Assembly: GCA_033239125.1 (NCBI GenBank)
Contig: BSWB01000004.1
Coordinates: 139,264,426 to 139,328,425, forward strand
DNA: 64,000 nt
Reading direction: 5' to 3'
Origin: Fagopyrum homotropicum
Lineage: Eukaryota; Streptophyta; Magnoliopsida; Caryophyllales; Polygonaceae
Position numbers and translations under genes: made by a program. Of the stretch, positions 21,559 through 34,243 are shown in pieces; within the stretch, counting starts at the first letter, position 1, and each line of letters begins with the position of its first letter. Under the pieces are notes generated by a model that was not told the origin of the DNA, did not search any database, and saw nothing but the letters and a program-made list of their open reading frames with translations.

Positions 21559-22493
21559 GGTCCTAATGTTTTGAGATCCGTTTTTGTGGTATTAAAACTA
21601 TATAAACAAACATAATAAATTAACAAACAAGATTGTTAAAAACGTTTTGAAGCAACTAACCTTTGAGTTATATATGCAAGATTGCAGTCCAGCAGAATTC
21701 GGTCAAAACATCAAGCAAATTTCAAAATCAATAAAGCAGGTTGTGAGAGTTTCCTCTGGTCAACAAACATACTTACGTCAATGATTATACATATACTTAA
21801 AAAAAATGTAAACATGATTGTACATGCTAACATGAAAACATTAGGGAAAGTTCACCGATAAACAATACAGAGTAACAAAATTCGCACACACGTTAATCAC
21901 AAATGCCGAAAACTAAATGGTATGACACAATAGAAAGTATGAGAAAGCTAACCTGTAGTGCTAACAAAATGGATTTAGTTATTTGACTCAAACCCTACGC
22001 CAATAAGTATATATAGATGAAGAAAAAATCCGATGATGAAGCTTACTGAATAAGATTAATGTGATATTCAGTTAGAATAGATTTGGAATAAAAAAAATAT
22101 TAATTACCGGAAAAATCGCTCAACAAATTTTTTTTATAACAAATTCTACAACAAATCTTATGACAAAAGAATCATTTAAATTGAGAAAGATTAAAATATT
22201 GTTTAAAGATCAAATCAGGTAACAAAATAAGGAAAAAAAAATATTGATTAACAAAAGAATTATTAATCAACAATGATTAGCTAAAATTTTTTTTATTCCC
22301 GTTAACAAAATATTGTTTCAACAGAATATTTTTGATTCACGTTATTATTTTTTAATTAAAAAATCGGTTAACAAAATCCTTCCAATTAACGCCATAAATA
22401 ATGATTAACTAAAGAATTGTTTAACAAAAAAAATACTGTAAATCGGTTAACATATTTTTCCAAAAAAATCGTATTTAGTTTCTGGGATTTTTT
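21331..22493. repeat. R segment, block Y, copy 2
   Basis: Near-identical to 8365-9533. It carries the uninterrupted version of the element A target and is itself cut at 22494 by reversed LTR F. Copy 1 is uninterrupted at that second point (near 9525-9532). Confidence 0.88.
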
Positions 22494-25108
22494 TGTAACT
22501 CCCCGAATTCTCAAAACTCGGAACATTACTGGTTAGGACCTCACAATGGGTCCCGACCTCAGTTTGACAACAATATTACTAGGATCTTACAACAAGACAC
22601 AAATAAGAAAAATCGAAATTCATAAAATGTATTTGTAAAAGGATGAATGCAACAAAGTCTAACAGCCTATCGTACTTAAACAACGGAAAAGACTAACTGT
22701 CTTAACAAAAGGGAAAGACAACACATCAACAACCCAAACCCCCACTCTAAAGAGTACGAAGACCCGGCTAACCACTACTTCCGGATCACTCAGCTGCTGT
22801 TCTAACCTGCAGTAAAACTAAAAACACAACAAAACAACCATTAGCTAGTTATCTAAACATTAGGAGAATAATAATAATAATAGCACACACACACATAAAA
22901 TAATAAACACTCATCATGCTTTCAAACAATCCATTTATTATCTTCATTTAAGTCATTCACTCTAATGATACTTATTTTGTGACACGAGGGATTCCCAAAC
23001 CTCGCCTCCGCCCCCGTGTACCCATCAGGAGTGGATCCGATGCATCTCACCGTGTATTTGTATGGTCTGGGTATAGAGAACCTCCCAATCTCCTGGCAGA
23101 GCTGGGCAGTGATGTCACGACCCGTTAGACATACACTTGGGCCTTAACACAATAATCACCACGGTCGTCCTAACAAGTTGTTATTTTTATTATAACACAC
23201 ATTGCACACACACAACCATTATCACCCAACTAATATCCAGAAACCAGCTAAGTAAGTCGCTAGGACTTACTTGAGTCAAATCACACTCTAACAAGTCTCA
23301 AATCGGTCCGTACTTGTGGTAACTCAAACGCTGTCAAATAAGGCATGTGAATCAAAAACACATCCAGATGTCCAACCTCATGCGAAGGGATTACGGAAAA
23401 AGCTCTCTTACAGTAAAAGACCATTTTACCCTTAGTGCCGAAAATCCGAAAAAGTCTATCATTTAGTTCTAATATTCTCCTCTAGGACCTAAGTCCACAA
23501 TCGAGTTCTCATAGAAAAATTTAGTAAGGTTTTATAAAAGTTACCCAACATTCTTAGTTTACACAAAAGTCGTCAAGGCTCGACTTTGGGTTCATATACA
23601 CGGCTTGGATAAGGATATAAAATCCCGAGATAAAATCCTAGATCCTCTATGATATACATACTAAACCTAGGAGTAAAGATCTATCAAAAAAACTTACTCA
23701 TAACTCTCCCATAATTCTCCGAAGTTGGTATAAAAGCTGAAATTCCCATACTTAGTCTATTTTCCCCTGCTGAAAAAAAACAGCTCAAGTGCTCTACTTC
23801 GGAACCTTATAAAACCTAATCCGACCGTTAACTTTCTCCCAAATTTTAACACATTAAACTACCTAATTCAATCTACAAAATAATAAAAATTCAACGGTGG
23901 ATTCTCGATCTAAGCTATAGAAATTAGATCCTAAAGTCAGCAGGTCGAAGCTGAATTATAAGGTGGGTAGAGGTTCTAATTTCGATTCTCCGTGACAGTA
24001 TAAGCTTCCCTTATTTTTACCTAGAGGTCTCCGGTTCAAAACCCACTGCACCCAAACATACATCAACCATAAAAGACCATCTTAAGATCAAAACCTTCCT
24101 GCTGCACATGTAACTTCTCTAATTCTCGTCTAAGCAACCCTACACTGCTTTCACCTCAAAACTCAGCAACTACCACATATACACTAAACAGCACAAAGGG
24201 TGCTAAGCTCAGGAGTTGTGATTACTCACCCATAGTAGTGAAGATCCAGTTTGATGTCGATCTCCCCAATGAAGAGTCCAACGTTGTATAAGGCTGCATT
24301 CGATCGAAGGAGAGTTGATTACAGATCAATACATGAGGAGGAAAGAGTGGACAGTAGGTGTGCACTTACTCAGTCTTCTACTGTAGCAGCCTGGCACACG
24401 ATCTGCTCTTGGGGACAGTTGAAGACGCGATCTGCTCCTGGGGACAGTTGAAGACGCGATCTGCTCCTGGGGACAGTTGAAGACGCGATCTGCTCCTGGG
24501 GACAGTAGGTGTAGTGGCTCGGACTGGCTGCGAGGGTGTGCTGTCCTGTGTTCGGCCGGTAGCAGCGATGGAGGCGTCAAGGATCTGTGGTGGTGGTCGA
24601 TGGCGTACTGTGCAGCCTGCCCAGCGGTCGAAGGAAGGGTGGCGGGGTCCGACTGCGAGGCTGGCACTGCTGCTGTGGTCGACAGAGCCGGCGGAAGGGT
24701 CCCGGTGGCTGCGGTGTTGCGACGGGGCTTGCTGTGGTCGCTGGTTCGGAGATCTCGTTGCTGTTGAGTAGTTGCTGCTACAAGTCGATTCACAGAGGGA
24801 GGCGGAAAGGGAAGCGTAAGCTACCGTTCAGTTTAGGGTTAATATTGATTAGGTTAGAAGCTAATTAGATTAGAAGTTAATTAGGTTAGAAGTTAAGTGT
24901 TGGGCCGGCTGGGTAATCTTAGTGGGCCTACTCCGATGGGCCTGCTCATCTAAATTTAAAAGATGGCTGAACGTAAGCGTCGTTAAATTGTACGGAAATT
25001 CTTCGGTTTTCAACATACGGAAATTATTATTCAGTTTACAAATCTATCATTTTATATAAGTTAAGTACAATATTTATCACTTTATGTGAATTATGGTCAC
25101 ATAAAATG
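22494..25108 (-). mobile_element. Reversed Tekay LTR F, cut by element D
   Basis: Begins TGTAACTCCCCGAATTCTC, the reverse complement of a Tekay LTR 3' end. It runs about 2.6 kb to a CACATAAAATG motif found near the 5' end of these LTRs. There element D starts, so the last ~100 bases of F are missing here and are not seen after D2. No primer site or coding region is attached on the left. It was therefore a solo LTR, or the 3' LTR of an element whose remainder is lost. The overlapping GC-rich ORFs at 24251-24868 are not conserved in other LTRs. Confidence 0.85.
24396..24508. repeat. 29 bp tandem repeat in LTR F, about four units
   Basis: The unit contains CGATCTGCTCCTGGGGACAG followed by TTGAAGACG. 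The first unit has one T for C change, and the others are identical by eye. It is not seen in LTRs A, B, C or D. Confidence 0.85.
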
Positions 25109-25202
25109 TGTAATATCCGGAATTTTTATTCCGTCTATTTCCGTAGCCTACCAGTTTCCGATCCCTTGACTTCACATAAAATAATAAGTTTAGCCCCAAA
25201 CC
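25109..25202 (+). repeat. 5' LTR of D, first 94 bp
   Basis: Matches 51388-51481 of the 3' LTR. It ends with AAACC, the left copy of the element C target duplication. Confidence 0.92.
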
Positions 25203-26276
25203 TGTAACACCCCGAATTCTCAGAACTCGGAGTATTACTGGTTAGGACCTCACAATGGGTCCCGACCTCAGTTTGACAACAACATTACTAGGATCTTGCA
25301 ACAAGACACAAATAAAGAAACCGAAATTCATAAAAACCATGTTTTTAGAGTCATGAATGCAACACTGTCTAGCAGCCTAAAGTACTTAAACAAAAGAAAA
25401 GAACAACTGTCTTAACCAAAAAAAAAGGAAAGACAAAACAACCCCAACCCCGCTCTAAGGAGTACGGAGACCCGGCTGACCACTACTTCCGGATCACTCA
25501 GCTGCTGATCTAACCTGCGGTAAATCTAAAACAACAACAAGAAGAACCGTTAGCTAGTTATCTAAATATTAGCAGAATAATAACAGCACAAACACACTCA
25601 GATAAACATAAACACTCAGCATGCTTTCAAACAAGTCCGTTTTATTATCTTGCTTTAATTTACTCGTTCACTCTAGTGATACTTATTTTGTGACACGAGG
25701 AATTCCCAAACCTCGCCTCCGCCCCCGTGTAACCATCATGAATGAATCCGATGCATCTCACCTTGTACGTGCATGGTCTGGGTATAGAGAACCTCCCAGT
25801 CTCCTGTCAGAGCTGGGCAGTGATGTCACGGCCCGTTATACATACACTTGGGCCTTAAACGTAATAATAACAGTCGTCCTAGCAAGTTATTATTATTAAA
25901 TCACGCAATAGCACACACCACTACTATCACTCAACTAACACTCAGAAACTGGCTAAGTAAGTCGCAAGGACTTACCTGAGTCAAAACTACTCTCTAACGC
26001 GTCTCAAACAGTCCGTTCTCGTGGTAACTCAAACGCCTGTCAAGTAAGGCATGTGTATCAAAATCACATCTCGATGTCCAACCTCTTGCGAAGGAATTAC
26101 GAAAAAACAAACTCTCTTATGATAAAAGACCATTTTATCCCTGGTACCGAAAGTTCTCACAGTTTACTCTTGAGTCCTACTAAATTCTTTTAGGATTTGT
26201 TTTCTATGATCAGCTTCTCTCTCTGATGGTTTTCTTATAATTTATAAGTTATAGCTCGGCCACTTTACTCTTATCT

Positions 26277-26358
<82 letters not shown>

Positions 26359-27714
26359 AGACATACACACATATATATATATATATATCTAGGCATGTAT
26401 CTATTCTCACTTCCCTTAACTCGTATACTTTCGTAACTACTCGGTAGTTATATATATATCTTCGTAATTCCGTAGTTCCAAACTCCTACTTATATACATA
26501 ACCCATATATTTTATACACCATTTTTATCCTTATAAGTATATGCTTATATACAATTTACGTATCTATATATAAGTGTATATACATTACGGTACCTCACTC
26601 AAACGTCTAATATATAAATATATAGGTATATATACATCCGTAAACGAATTCTCCCATTTTTCAACACCGTTACTGTATATATATTTACATACACTCACGT
26701 ACCCATATATATATGTTCAGTTCTTTTTAAAAAAAAAACATACATCTCATTTCATTCTACTGGTATCCTACAGTACAGAGAAGGGAGTCTGCAGAAGAGG
26801 GGACGGTACTCACGGTGGCTTTCGTTAGGCTGCTGTTCTGGCCTAGAGGAGAGGCGGACTGGAGCAGTTGGTCCGGTTGCGGCGCTGCGGACTCGACTGG
26901 AGACGTGCAGGACCCGGCGGCGATGGATCCGGCTGAAGGCGAGGAGGAGCAGCAGCGTCCTCGTTTTTCTGAAGGAGCGGAAAGGTGAGGCTCGGACAGA
27001 GGAGAAACGGAAAGAGGGAAGGCGGTGCACTTACCGGACTCGACTGGAGGCGGCGCGGGAGGCGCGCAGGCTCGGCGGCAGTGGCTCGCTGGGGCTCGCA
27101 ACGGCTGCAGAACGGTACCGTTAAATCCAGCCGCTTCGAAACAGAATAGAAAGGTGGAGGGAGATAGACAGGGCCGGTGGCTAACCTGGCGCCTTGGTGG
27201 TCGCGGCGGCGGACGGTTCAGTGGCGGCTCGACGGCGGCGTCTCCGGTTGAAGGTAGCAATGTTGCGGCGGTCTTTTGTTGAAGCGGAAGAGAGGAGACG
27301 TCGATTCAGCGAAGAGGTAACGAAGAGGGAAGCAGCGGCTGATTAGAATTGTGATTAGGTTAGTTTAATAAATTTAGGGTTAGGATTAGTTTAGGAAATA
27401 ATTAATGCGCTGGTAGGTGGGCTTATATCCGGCCCTTCTTTAGAACGGAAAATTCGGAACTTGTTACTTATGTGCGGAAATTAATATAATACGGGATTTA
27501 AATTCCGTATTATCTACTTTATTATTAATTTTATTTTAAGGCGCGTAAATAAATTCCGGTTATAAGTTTTCATAAAATTTATGTGACTTAAAGTCACATA
27601 AAATGATAACATTTAAACTCGTTTTATTTTCTTTATTTATTTATATAAGATCGCCGCATCGGAATTTGGTTAATTGCAGTTTACCGGAACTTTAAAAATT
27701 TTTCGGTTATTACA
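25203..27714 (-). repeat. 3' LTR of element C
   Basis: 2512 bp, ending GGTTATTACA on the plus strand. It holds a TA run at about 26278-26344, longer than the same run in the other LTR. That run explains most of the length difference between the two. Confidence 0.95.
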
Positions 27715-27735
27715 TCAGTGACCTCTTAAAAGAAG
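27715..27735 (-). other. Polypurine tract region of element C
   Basis: The minus strand reads TTTTAAGAGG close to the 3' LTR, followed by a short spacer ending CTGA, as in A and D. The ~190 bases between this and the pol stop are untranslated. Confidence 0.65.
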
Positions 27736-27927
27736 TTTCGTCCCGAAACTTAGAATGTTCCTCTTACTCGCACATTTCCTTCGGTATATTTTAGTTTTCT
27801 CGACACTTTCATTTTCTACCATGCAACTACTCAAGCATCAAACAGGCAAGTAGCACAATAACCGAATCACTCAAAGCAATATGAAAACCTGAAAAGTCAA
27901 ACAACACAACATCCGAGTACTAACTCG

Positions 27928-28545
27928 TCACACAAAAGTAACCTCTAACCCCGCAAAGAACTCGGGATAGTTACGTCTAATACTCTCCTCAGTCTCCCAA
28001 GTGGCCTCATCAGCTCCTCTCCTAGACCACTGGATCCTCAGCATAGGTATCTCCTTGGATCGCAGACGTCTGGTACTGCGTTCCAAGACAGCTACTGGGT
28101 ACTCTACATATGTATGGTCAGGCTCAACTGTCAGATCCTCATGGCGGATGACGTGTCTCGGATCCGGAATGTACTCTCTCAACTGAGATACATGAAAGAC
28201 TGGATGGACACTCTCTAGTCTCGGCGGTAGTGCTAGTCTGTAGGCCACCTCTCCAACTCTCTCTAAAATCTCAAAAGGTCCGACATATCGGGGGCTCAAC
28301 TTCCCTTTAATGCCGAAACGCCTGACTCCTCTCGTGGGTGACACTCTCAACCACACCTGAGCACCCACTCTAAACTCCAAAGGTCGACGCCTTTTGTCGG
28401 CGTAGGACTTCTGACGACTCTGGGCTGCTAACATCCGCTCTCGAACTAGGGCAATCCGAGCGATGTCATCCTGTACCTGATCTGGACCTACTCCATCAAC
28501 TCTGTTAGGCTCATCCCAACAAAGCCTCATATGGGGCCATCCCAA
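27928..28545 (-). pseudogene. pol: Element C integrase C-terminus and chromodomain
   Basis: Frame-shifted from the main pol ORF by a 29 bp deletion near 28520. From LCWDEPNRVDGVG onward it matches A and D: LSPRYVGPFEILERVG, HPVFHVSQLREY, and a chromodomain-like end with ATWETEESIRRNYPEFF. The first few residues are an out-of-frame artefact of the deletion. Confidence 0.9.
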
Positions 28546-31204
28546 TCGACGCGTGCCAGCTATTATTATACGAAAACTCTACTAGTGGAAGATGATCTGG
28601 CCATACCTGTCCCCAATCTTGTACACACGCCCGAAGCATGTCCTCTAAGGTCTGAATGGTCCTCTCGGACTGTCCGTCTGTCTGTGGATGATAGGCGGTA
28701 GTGAAGTGGAGACTCGTCCCCAAAGCAGTATGTACCTGCTGCCAAAATCTCGAGGTAAAACGTCCATCTCTGTCAGAGACGATAGTCCTCGGTACCCCAT
28801 GGAGTCTCACAATATGTCTGGTGAACTCCTCAGCCAAACGACTCACCGGCCACGTTTCCTTAATCGGAATGAAACTTGCGGTCTTCGTCAGGCGGTCTAC
28901 CACTACCCAAATAGCATCAAATCCTCTGCTGAGTCTCAAACCAGTGACAAAATCCATAGATATATCCTCCCACTTCCACTGTGGTACTGGAAGTGGGTGG
29001 AGCTCTCCTCCAGACCTACGGTGCTCAATCTTGACCTGCTGGCAGGTCGCGCACTGAGCTACATATCGAGTCACATCGGGCTTCAAACCACCCCACCAGA
29101 AGGACCGTCTCACATCCTTGTACATCTTACTCGCTCCAGGATGTACTGAGTATGGGGTAGCATGAGCCTCACCTAGTATCCTCTGTCTCAACTCACTGTC
29201 TGACGGTACACAAACGCGATCCTGACGTCTCATCACTCCATCTGCACCAATAGTAAACTGTGGGGCCTCATCTCGAGACATCCTGTCTCGGATCCTGATC
29301 AAAGTAGGGCAGGTCTCCTGCTTCTGTCGGATCTCATCCAACAGATTAGGAAGTAACTCCATGGTAGACAACTGACCATCCGTATCGGGAAACTGAACCT
29401 CTATCTCCAACCAAGCCAAGTCCCTCTGCAACTGTGGCTGTACTGTCAACCGGGCTATCGCCCTCTCTCTAGGCGTCTTCCGGCTCAAAGCATCAGCTAC
29501 CACATTCGCCTTTCCGGGGTGGTAAAGGATCTCAAGGTCGAAGTCCTTGATCAACTCTAACCACCGCCTCTGGCGGTTATTCAACTCTCTCTGAGTGAAT
29601 ATGTACTTCAGACTCTTGTGGTCTGTAAAGATCTGACATGTCGCTCCGTAGAGGTAGTGATGCCAGATCTTAAGAGCATGGACTACTGCAACCAACTCTA
29701 GATCATGTGTGGGGTAGTTCTCCTCATACGTCTTCAACTGTCGAGACGCATAGGCTATGACCTTACCCCTCTGCATCAAAACACACCCCAAGCCCAGCTT
29801 GGATGCATCACTGTATACCACAAAGTCATCAATACCTTCAGGCTGTGCTAAAATCGGAGCGGACGTCAATCTCCTCTTCAGCTCCTCAAAACTCTGCTGA
29901 CACGGCTCAGACCAGACAAACCGAGTGGTCTTCCTTAGAAGACAAGTAAGTGGTCGGGCAATCAAAGAGAACCCTTCCACAAACCGGCGGTAGTAACCTG
30001 CTAAACCTAGAAAGCTGCGAACCTCCTTAACATTCTTAGGAGGTTGCCAAGAAGATACTGACTCGATCTTCGCCGGATCGACCTTAATACCCTCAGCAGT
30101 CACCACGTGACCTAAGAAAGCCACCTCTGACATCCAAAACTCACACTTGGATAGCTTAGCACACAGCTGGCTATCCTGTAGAATCTGCAGTACTGTCCTC
30201 AAATGTCCGGCATGCTCCTCTCGACTCCTAGAGTAGACTAGGATGTCGTCAATGAAGACCACTACAAACTGGTCTAAGAAGTCAATGAATATCCCATTCA
30301 TCAACTCCATGAACGCCGCTGGTGCATTAGTGAGCCCGAATGGCATCACTACGAACTCATAATGACCATACCTAGTCCGGAATGCCGTCTTAGGTATGTC
30401 CTGATCCCTCACCCTCAACTGGTGGTAACCTGACCTCAAGTCTATCCTCGAGAACACGGACGCTCCATGCAACTGGTCCAACAGATCATCTATGCGTGGC
30501 AGTGGATACTTGTTCTTGATGGTTACTTTGTTCAGCTCTTTGTAGTCTATGCACAGCCTCATCGATCCGTCCTTCTTCTTCACAAACAACACTGGTGCAC
30601 CCCAAGGAGACACACTGGGGCGTATAAAACCCTTCTCTGCTAGCTCCTCTAACTGCTTCTTCAGCTCAAGCAGCTCTATAGGTGCCATACGGTACGGGGC
30701 CTTCGAGATAGGTCTCGTGCCCGGCTCCAAGTCAATGCTGAAATCAACGCTCCTCTGTGGGGGTAGCCCTGACAGGTCGTCACTGAATACCTCTGCAAAC
30801 TCGCATGCAACACGTATCTCCTCTATAGTCAGGCTCTTGCTTTCCTTCATGGCATAACACCAGAAGGCTTTGCAACCCTGTGCTATCAGTCTCGCTGCTC
30901 TCACTGCACTGATAACTGTACCTGACTTTCCGAGGTCCCAACCTCGGAATATTACCCTATGGCCCTCCTCCGTGGCAACGGTCACTGTCCTCCTACCAAT
31001 GTCTAAGACTGCTCTGTGTTTCCTCATCCAGTCTATCCCTAAAATGACATCCTCATAAGCTAAGGGCATGACTAGAAAATTGACTAGCCAGTCTCGATCT
31101 CCTATGCGAACAGGACATCCAAAGATCTCTCTAGTCCCTCTTACCTTACTCCCATCAGGTAAGCCTATCGTAAAAGGTATCCCCTCTACAGTAGCTAAGT
31201 ACAA
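28511..31204 (-). pseudogene. pol: Element C pol: end of protease, RT, RNase H and integrase core
   Basis: An 897-residue open stretch, the longest intact retrotransposon reading frame in the window. RT has VFSRIDLRSGYHQL and FIDDILVYS. RNase H has YSDASKLGLGC and TDHKSLKYIFT. Integrase has the HPGASKMYKDV to CATCQQ zinc region, DAIWVVVDRLTK, SDRDGRF and HPQTDGQSERTIQTLEDM. The protease DTGAT motif lies just upstream in the same frame (31205-31261) behind a TGA at 31262. The frame ends when the 29 bp deletion shifts it. Confidence 0.93.
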
Positions 31205-31261
31205 CCTATCTACGCATGCATCAGATATGAAGGAGTGTGTAGCACCCGTATCAAATAAAAC

Positions 31262-31621
31262 TCATACAGGTAAGTCATGAATCTGGATCGTACCTGTGGC
31301 AGTCGGTGCATCTGGCTGATCAACATCTCTCAACTCAAACACTCGTGCTTGAGTCCCTCTAGTATCAGCCACACTACCACGTCCTCTGCCCCGACCTGAT
31401 CCCTGCATAGAACTCTGTGGTGGTGTGTGTCCTGGAGCCCGGTAAGACTGCTGCTGACTAGGAGCTCTGTACTGCTGCTGCTGACTAGGAGTCCGGTACT
31501 GTGGCGGTCTTTGTACACTCCCTGATAAGCCTACAGGAGAAGAACCCTGCTGAGAGGGAGCCTTGCCCTGACGGCAGAAGGCAGCTCTATGTCCAACCTT
31601 ACCGCACTGGAAGCAAGTCAC
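31262..31621 (-). pseudogene. gag-pol: Element C: Gag C-terminus (second zinc knuckle) and Gag-Pol linker
   Basis: Opens with the zinc knuckle CFQCGKVGHRAAFC, followed by a Gln/Ser/Tyr-rich linker and the start of the protease region. It shares the frame of both neighbours. Its stop (31262) is TGA where A and D have CGA (Arg), directly before the protease motif. Confidence 0.88.
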
Positions 31622-32422
31622 TGCTGGCTTCGTGCAGTTTGATCGGATATGCCCATAGCTATTGCAGTTGTGGCACTACAAGCCACCAGCTGAAGTCTGA
31701 CCAGTAGCTGTATGACTCTGTCGCCCCTGAGTCTGTCCCCGTCCAAAAGCAACTACTCTTGATCTACCACTAGCATAACCTGTCCTCTGCCGCTTATCCG
31801 GCCTGTCTGACTGAGCAGCTCTCCTCGACACTGGTCTATCTCTCTCATAAGCAGATGCTCTATCCTGATAGTCTGACAGAGTCTCACAGCGAAATCCTGT
31901 CAGATAGGAACGGGTACTCTCTCTCAATCTCCGTGAAAAGAGATAGACATGTTGCTCCTCAGGAGGTGCAGCTGGTCCAAGCAGTGTCAGTTCCTTCTGG
32001 AACTTCTTGATGGCAGCAGCGATCGGAATGTCCTCAAATCCAGCCTCAATGAAGTCCTGGAATCTCTCTCTCCTCAACGAAACAGGGCAGTATCTGTCTC
32101 TAACAATGCTCCTCATCTGCTCCCAACTGGTGACTCGACTACGCATGGTCCGCCACCAGGAATGAGCATCTCCAGTGAAGCAGGTCTGCACCAAGTCTAC
32201 CTGCCGATCCTCTGGGCAGCGTATTGCCTCTAACGCAGTCTCTACCTGCCCAATCCAGTGCTCCACCTCCAATCCTATCTCTCCATTATATGAGGGGACC
32301 TTCTGAGAGTTGAAAGCCTTCAACCACTCATCTGGCCTCGGTGCTCTAGTCCCAGTAGGCGCTCTATCAGCCACAACTCTCCACTCAGGTACAGTTGGCA
32401 CCTGAGGCGCTCCCTGTGTCAC
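31622..32422 (-). pseudogene. gag: Element C Gag, capsid region
   Basis: The 248-residue stretch 32422-31676 contains the gag core (EHWIGQVETALEAI, SWWRTMRSRV, LSDYQDRASAYERD). TAG at 31676 stands for a CAG just before the first zinc knuckle, and the frame continues through 31675-31622. Confidence 0.9.
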
Positions 32423-32830
32423 CTAGACAGATCTAACCGGTACTGGTGGTACCTGGGTAAGTCTCTCTGTCCTAGCAGCCTCCTCCCTACGCTCAACGTA
32501 GGCTCGGTACTCTCTGTACTCAGTCGCTCCAATGGAAACACGCCCTGACTCTGTCGAATGTGCTCTCTGTGCTCCAGACCTAGCAACGGTCTCGTTCCTG
32601 ACCTCAGGACCAACACTCTCAGCTACTTCCTCTACTCCAGCCTCTGGCATGATCACTGCTGGGGGATCCTCTCGTGGAGCTCGACCTCGACCTCGGGCTA
32701 GTGGGGGTCTACCTCCACGGCCGCGTCCTCTAACTGTAGGGGTCCTATCTCCCCTACCTGGTCCAGCTGGAGGGAGAGGTGGACGACCTCTGCCTCGACC
32801 AGTAGCTAGCGTAGCCCTAGGTCGTGCCAT
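32423..32830 (-). pseudogene. gag: Element C Gag, N-terminal region
   Basis: The start is placed at 32830 (MARPRATLATGRGRGRPP), matching the starts in A and D. An upstream in-frame ATG at 32875 is not conserved. It is Arg/Gly/Pro-rich and then acidic. It ends at TAG 32420, a CAG in A. Confidence 0.88.
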
Positions 32831-33085
32831 CTGCGCAAGAATAATAACTATAATTACTACTAGCTGAAAGTCCAAAAGTCCAACTACAGTAACCTAAAGT
32901 CCAACTAAGCATACTGAGATCCGCGGTAGTAGTGGTGGTCAGCCGTACTTTTCTATTCCCAACCAGACTATGCATGCATTTAAAACCAAAAATTTTCTTT
33001 TTAAAACTCAGATCCCTTTTCGGGTTCTGCTTAAAACTTATTCGGTCTTTCAGAAGATTTCAAGTGTCATTGTTGCCAACCTAGA

Positions 33086-33097
33086 GCTCTGATACCA
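33086..33097 (-). other. Primer binding site of element C
   Basis: The reverse complement reads TGGTATCAGAGC, three bases from the 5' LTR. Confidence 0.95.
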
Positions 33098-33100
33098 TGT

Positions 33101-34173
33101 TGTAACACCCCGAATTCTCAGAACTCGGAGTATTACTGGTTAGGACCTCACAATGGGTCCCGACCTCAGTTTGACAACAACATTACTAGGATCTTGCAAC
33201 AAGACACAAATAAAGAAACCGAAATTCATAAAAACCATGTTTTTAGAGTCATGAATGCAACACTGTCTAGCAGCCTAAAGTACTTAAACAAAAGAAAAGA
33301 ACAACTGTCTTAACCAAAAAAAAAGGAAAGACAAAACAACCCCAACCCCGCTCTAAGGAGTACGGAGACCCGGCTGACCACTACTTCCGGATCACTCAGC
33401 TGCTGATCTAACCTGCGGTAAATCTAAAACAACAACAAGAAGAACCGTTAGCTAGTTATCTAAATATTAGCAGAATAATAACAACACAAACACACTCAGA
33501 TAAACATAAACACTCAGCATGCTTTCAAACAAGTCCGTTTTATTATCTTGCTTTAATTTACTCGTTCACTCTAGTGATACTTATTTTGTGACACGAGGAA
33601 TTCCCAAACCTCGCCTCCGCCCCGTGTAACCATCAGGAATGGATCCGATGCATCTCACCTTGTACCTGCATGGTCTGGGTATAGAGAACCTCCCAGTCTC
33701 CTGTCAGAGCTGGGCAGTGATGTCACGGCCCGTTATACATACACTTGGGCCTTAAACGTAATAATAACAGTCGTCCTAGCAAGTTATTATTATTAAATCA
33801 CGCAATAGCACACACCACTACTATCACTCAACTAACACTCAGAAACTGGCTAAGTAAGTCGCAAGGACTTACCTGAGTCAAAACTACTCTCTAACGCGTC
33901 TCAAACAGTCCGTTCTCGTGGTAACTCAAACGCCTGTCAAGTAAGGCATGTGTATCAAAATCACATCTCGATGTCCAACCTCTTGCGAAGGAATTACGGA
34001 AAAACAAACTCTCTTATGATAAAAGACCATTTTACCCCTGGTACCGAAAGTTCTCACAGTTTACTCTTGAGTCCTACTAAATTCTTTTAGGATTTGTTTT
34101 CTATGATCAGCTTCTCTCTCTGATGGTTTTCTTATAATTTATAAGTTATAGCTCGGCCACTTTACTCTTATCT

Positions 34174-34243
<70 letters not shown>

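Noticed and set aside
24251..24868. Several overlapping GC-rich ORFs in LTR F
   Set aside because: They run through a 29 bp tandem repeat and LTR sequence, with no domain and no conservation in sister LTRs.
26752..27282. ORFs in the C LTRs, repeated at 34638-35168
   Set aside because: Identical because the LTRs are identical. The composition is LTR regulatory sequence and no protein family is recognised.
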